Source of the DNA: Patulibacter sp052039575
GTDB taxonomy: Bacteria > Actinomycetota > Thermoleophilia > Solirubrobacterales > Solirubrobacteraceae
Direction of reading: 5' to 3'
DNA length: 7,087 nt
Assembly: GCA_052039575.1 (NCBI GenBank)
Contig: JBQGEK010000062.1
Span: 1-7,087, forward strand
This document shows positions 4,961 through 7,087 of this stretch, in pieces. The position numbers were made by a program, and so were the translations under genes. The notes under the pieces were generated by a model. That model saw only the letters and a program-made list of their open reading frames with translations. It was not told the DNA's origin and did no database searches. Each line of letters opens with the position of its first letter. Positions within the stretch are counted from its first letter, which is position 1.

Positions 4961-6307
4961 ATGAAGCTGGCTGATCGAGGAATGTCGCTTGGGCTCCGAG
5001 CCCTCAACCGGTTCGCCGGTCTGGAGGTGATCGACCGCATCGGGATGCGCCAGTTCTCCGAGCGCACCGTGCAGCGGGCGACCAAGAACGGCTTCCGCGC
5101 GGCCGGCGCGATCGGACGCACCTTCGCCGCGCAGAAGGGCAAGGGCGGGCCGGTCCGGCAGGCCTCGGGATCGGGCAGCGGCCTGTTCGACCTGACGCCC
5201 AGCGACGAGCAGCAGATGATGCAGGAGGCCGCGCGGGAGTTCGCGGCCGCCGAGCTGCGTCCGGCGGCCGAGCAGGCCGACACCGACGCCGCGCCGCCGA
5301 AGGGCCTGATCGCCCAGAGCGCCGAGCTCGGCACGACCCTGATCGGCATTCCCGAGGAGCTCGGCGGGGCGGTCGAGGAGCGCTCGGCCGTGACGTCGGT
5401 GCTGATGGCCGAGGCGTTCGCTCATGGTGACCTCAGCCTGGCCTTCGCGTCGCTGGCACCGGCCGCGGTCTCGACGGCGATCGGACTGTGGGGCGATGCC
5501 GACCAGCAGGCCACCTACCTGCCGGCCTTCGTCGGCGAGGACGTTCCCGGTGCGGCGTTGGCGGTGCAGGAGCCGCAGCCGCTGTTCGACCCGTTCACGC
5601 TCGCCACGACCGCCCGCCGCGAGGGCAGCACCTACGTGCTCAACGGCGTCAAGTCTCTGGTCCCGGGGGTGGCGACCGCCGAGCTGTTCGTCGTCGCGGC
5701 CGCGATCGACGCGATCCCCGCCAACGGCCAGCCGGGCAACCCCGGTCGGCCCGCGCTGTTCATCGTCGAGTCGAAGGCCGCCGGCGTGCAGACCGCACCG
5801 GAGCCCGGGATGGGTCTGCGGGCCGCGCAGACCGGTCAGCTGATCCTCGAGGACGTGCGGGTGCCGGCGTCGGCGCTGCTCGCTGACGGCGATCCCGCGA
5901 TCTACGCCGAGGCGATCCGCCTGGGACGGATCGCCTGGGCCGCGCTGGCTTCGGGAACGGCGCAGGCCGCGCTGGACTACGTGATTCCGTACGTCAACGA
6001 CCGTGAGGCGTTCGGAGAGCCGATCAGCCACCGACAGGGGGTCGCGTTCGCGGTCTCCAACCTGGCGATCGACGTCGACAGCCTGCGGCTGACCACCTAC
6101 CGCGCGGCCAGCCGGGTGGACCTCGGCAAGGACTTCGCGCGCGAGTCGGCGTTGGCGCGGCGCCTGACCGCCGACAAGGGCATGGAGATCGGGTCGCAGG
6201 CGGTCCAGCTGCTCGGTGGTCACGGCTACGTCAAGGACCACCCGGTCGAACGCTGGTACCGCGACCTGCGTGCCGCCGGCCTGATGGAGGGCGCCCTCCT
6301 CGTCTGA
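4961..6307 (+). CDS. fadE24: Acyl-CoA dehydrogenase, FadE24-like subunit
   Basis: The ATG at 4961 is preceded by GAGGA (4952-4956, four-base spacer, a little short). Product 448 aa. The family oxidises acyl-CoA to trans-2-enoyl-CoA with FAD. Residues about 1-74 are a basic N-terminal extension (TKNGFRAAGAIGRTFAAQKG) that ordinary acyl-CoA dehydrogenases lack and mycobacterial FadE24 has. The helical N-domain starts at LFDLTPSDEQQMM (about 75). In the middle domain the usual TEPxxGSD reads QEPQPLFDP (202 onward), so canonical FAD contacts are changed. The C-terminal domain keeps REAFGEPISHRQ (348-359) and LLGGHGYVKDHP (417-428). ERWYRDLR then leads to Glu443 in MEG, aligned with the catalytic Glu of the YEGT motif. 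The chain stops five residues later at GALLV, as I recall FadE24 doing. The next gene, 25 bases on, is FadE23-like, as fadE24-fadE23 lie together in Mycobacterium tuberculosis. An alpha2beta2 enzyme with its partner is inferred. Assignment rests on remembered sequence, not a search. Confidence 0.88.
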   Translation: MKLADRGMSLGLRALNRFAGLEVIDRIGMRQFSERTVQRATKNGFRAAGAIGRTFAAQKGKGGPVRQASGSGSGLFDLTPSDEQQMMQEAAREFAAAELRPAAEQADTDAAPPKGLIAQSAELGTTLIGIPEELGGAVEERSAVTSVLMAEAFAHGDLSLAFASLAPAAVSTAIGLWGDADQQATYLPAFVGEDVPGAALAVQEPQPLFDPFTLATTARREGSTYVLNGVKSLVPGVATAELFVVAAAIDAIPANGQPGNPGRPALFIVESKAAGVQTAPEPGMGLRAAQTGQLILEDVRVPASALLADGDPAIYAEAIRLGRIAWAALASGTAQAALDYVIPYVNDREAFGEPISHRQGVAFAVSNLAIDVDSLRLTTYRAASRVDLGKDFARESALARRLTADKGMEIGSQAVQLLGGHGYVKDHPVERWYRDLRAAGLMEGALLV

Positions 6308-6332
6308 GGATGGCCCGATTGGAGATCCGAAC

Positions 6333-7087
6333 ATGATCAATCTCGAGAGCCCCAAGAAGTTCAAGGGCCTGGTCAACCAGGCCCACCAGGTCGCCGAGGA
6401 GGTGCTGCGCCCCAACTCGCGCAAGTACGACCTGGCCGAGCACGCCTATCCCAAGGAGCTCGACATGCTGGCGGCCCTGATCGACGGGCTGAACGACAGC
6501 GGCAGCGGCGGCGCCGGGGCGACCGGCGTGCGCAGCGACGAGTCGAAGGGCGACGGCAACCGCAACGGCACCAACCTGTCGACGGTGCTGTCGATCATCG
6601 AGACCTGCTGGGGCGACGTCGGCCTGACGCTGACGATGCCGCGCCAGGGTCTCGGCAACTCGGCGATCGCGTCGGTCGCCGACGACGAGCAGCATCAGCG
6701 GTTCGACGGCAAGTGGGCCGCGATGGCGATCACCGAGCCCGACGTCGGATCGGACGCCTCCGCGATCAAGACCACTGCGGTCTACGACGAGAAGACCGAC
6801 GAGTACGTCCTCAACGGCACGAAGATCTTCGTGACGTCGGGCGAGCGCGCGGACCTGGTCGTGGTCTGGGCCACGCTCGATCCGTCGCAGGGGCGCGCGG
6901 CGATCAAGTCGTTCGTCGTCGAGCGGTCCAACCCGGGGATGCAGCTGATCCGGCTGGAGCACAAGCTCGGGATCCGCGCGTCCGACACCGCGCAGTTCGT
7001 GCTCGAGGACTGCCGGGTGCCGGCGGCCAACCTGCTCGGCACGCCGGAGATCGACGCCAAGAAGTCGTTCGCCGGGGCGATGAAGAC
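6333..7087 (+). CDS. fadE23: Acyl-CoA dehydrogenase, FadE23-like subunit (5' part; runs off the window)
   Basis: The ATG at 6333-6335 is preceded by GGAG (6321-6324) with an ideal eight-base spacer and starts 25 bases after the fadE24-like stop, so the two are surely one operon. 251 codons are present and the frame is still open at the window end; the full protein should be roughly 400 aa. Seen: MINLESPKKFKGLVNQAHQV at the N-terminus, then KYDLAEHAYPKELD. A Gly/Ser/Asp-rich insert follows (about residues 54-77, SGSGGAGATG...GDGNRNG) between the first helices. The canonical FAD/substrate motif AMAITEPDVGSDA is at 130-142. EYVLNGTKIFVTSGERAD comes next, then HKLGIRASDTA (210-220) and FVLEDCRVPAANLLG. 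The order and wording match M. tuberculosis FadE23 as I remember it. The catalytic Glu and C-terminal FAD contacts lie beyond the window. Inferred role: the partner subunit carrying the intact TEPxxGSD motif that the upstream FadE24-like protein lacks. The acyl-CoA substrate cannot be told from this sequence. Confidence 0.9.
   Translation, partial: MINLESPKKFKGLVNQAHQVAEEVLRPNSRKYDLAEHAYPKELDMLAALIDGLNDSGSGGAGATGVRSDESKGDGNRNGTNLSTVLSIIETCWGDVGLTLTMPRQGLGNSAIASVADDEQHQRFDGKWAAMAITEPDVGSDASAIKTTAVYDEKTDEYVLNGTKIFVTSGERADLVVVWATLDPSQGRAAIKSFVVERSNPGMQLIRLEHKLGIRASDTAQFVLEDCRVPAANLLGTPEIDAKKSFAGAMK

Noticed and set aside
4671..4964. 97-codon plus-strand frame whose stop overlaps the fadE24-like ATG (ATGA)
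   Set aside because: The overlap resembles translational coupling, but the product is Cys/Arg-rich without a plausible fold, has no SD, and spans the divergent promoter region.
4124..6424. Very long minus-strand open frame opposite the fadE24-like gene
   Set aside because: Its sequence is Arg/Gly/Asp-rich shadow translation of a clear acyl-CoA dehydrogenase gene; such antisense frames are common in high-GC DNA.

Overview
The window looks like chromosomal DNA from a high-GC actinobacterium. The best guess is the class Thermoleophilia (Solirubrobacterales / Patulibacter-like). Three observations point there: the very high G+C content visible throughout; a fadE24-fadE23 acyl-CoA dehydrogenase pair of actinobacterial type; and a secreted beta-propeller protein with an Arg-rich C-terminal domain ending in GRYRLRVVATDAAGNRS, a module I associate with that class. 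The placement is inference from memory, not a search result.

Layout, left to right. Bases 1-617 (+) are the 3' end of pntB, the NADP(H)-binding domain III of proton-translocating transhydrogenase. After a 188-base gap with hairpins and a short direct repeat comes a 603-residue secreted protein (806-2617, +). It joins a LivK-type ligand-binding domain, through a low-complexity linker, to a helical/coiled-coil C-terminal domain that does not belong to that family. It has no SD and may be translated from a leaderless GTG. Facing it across an 85-base gap is a secreted seven-bladed beta-propeller (2703-4169, -) of the streptogramin-lyase-like superfamily. Behind that, on the same strand, is a small coiled-coil lipoprotein (4270-4641, -). 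A 319-base divergent intergenic region (4642-4960) separates it from two acyl-CoA dehydrogenase genes on the + strand: a fadE24-like gene (4961-6307) and, 25 bases later, a fadE23-like gene (6333 to the window end, incomplete).

Functionally the window has three parts. The left edge is redox housekeeping (NADH/NADPH balance). The middle is three cell-envelope or secreted proteins of unknown role. The right edge is a beta-oxidation-type operon whose two products probably form a mixed-subunit acyl-CoA dehydrogenase. The most novel-looking item is the ligand-binding/coiled-coil fusion at 806-2617. No tRNA, rRNA, CRISPR array or mobile element was seen.
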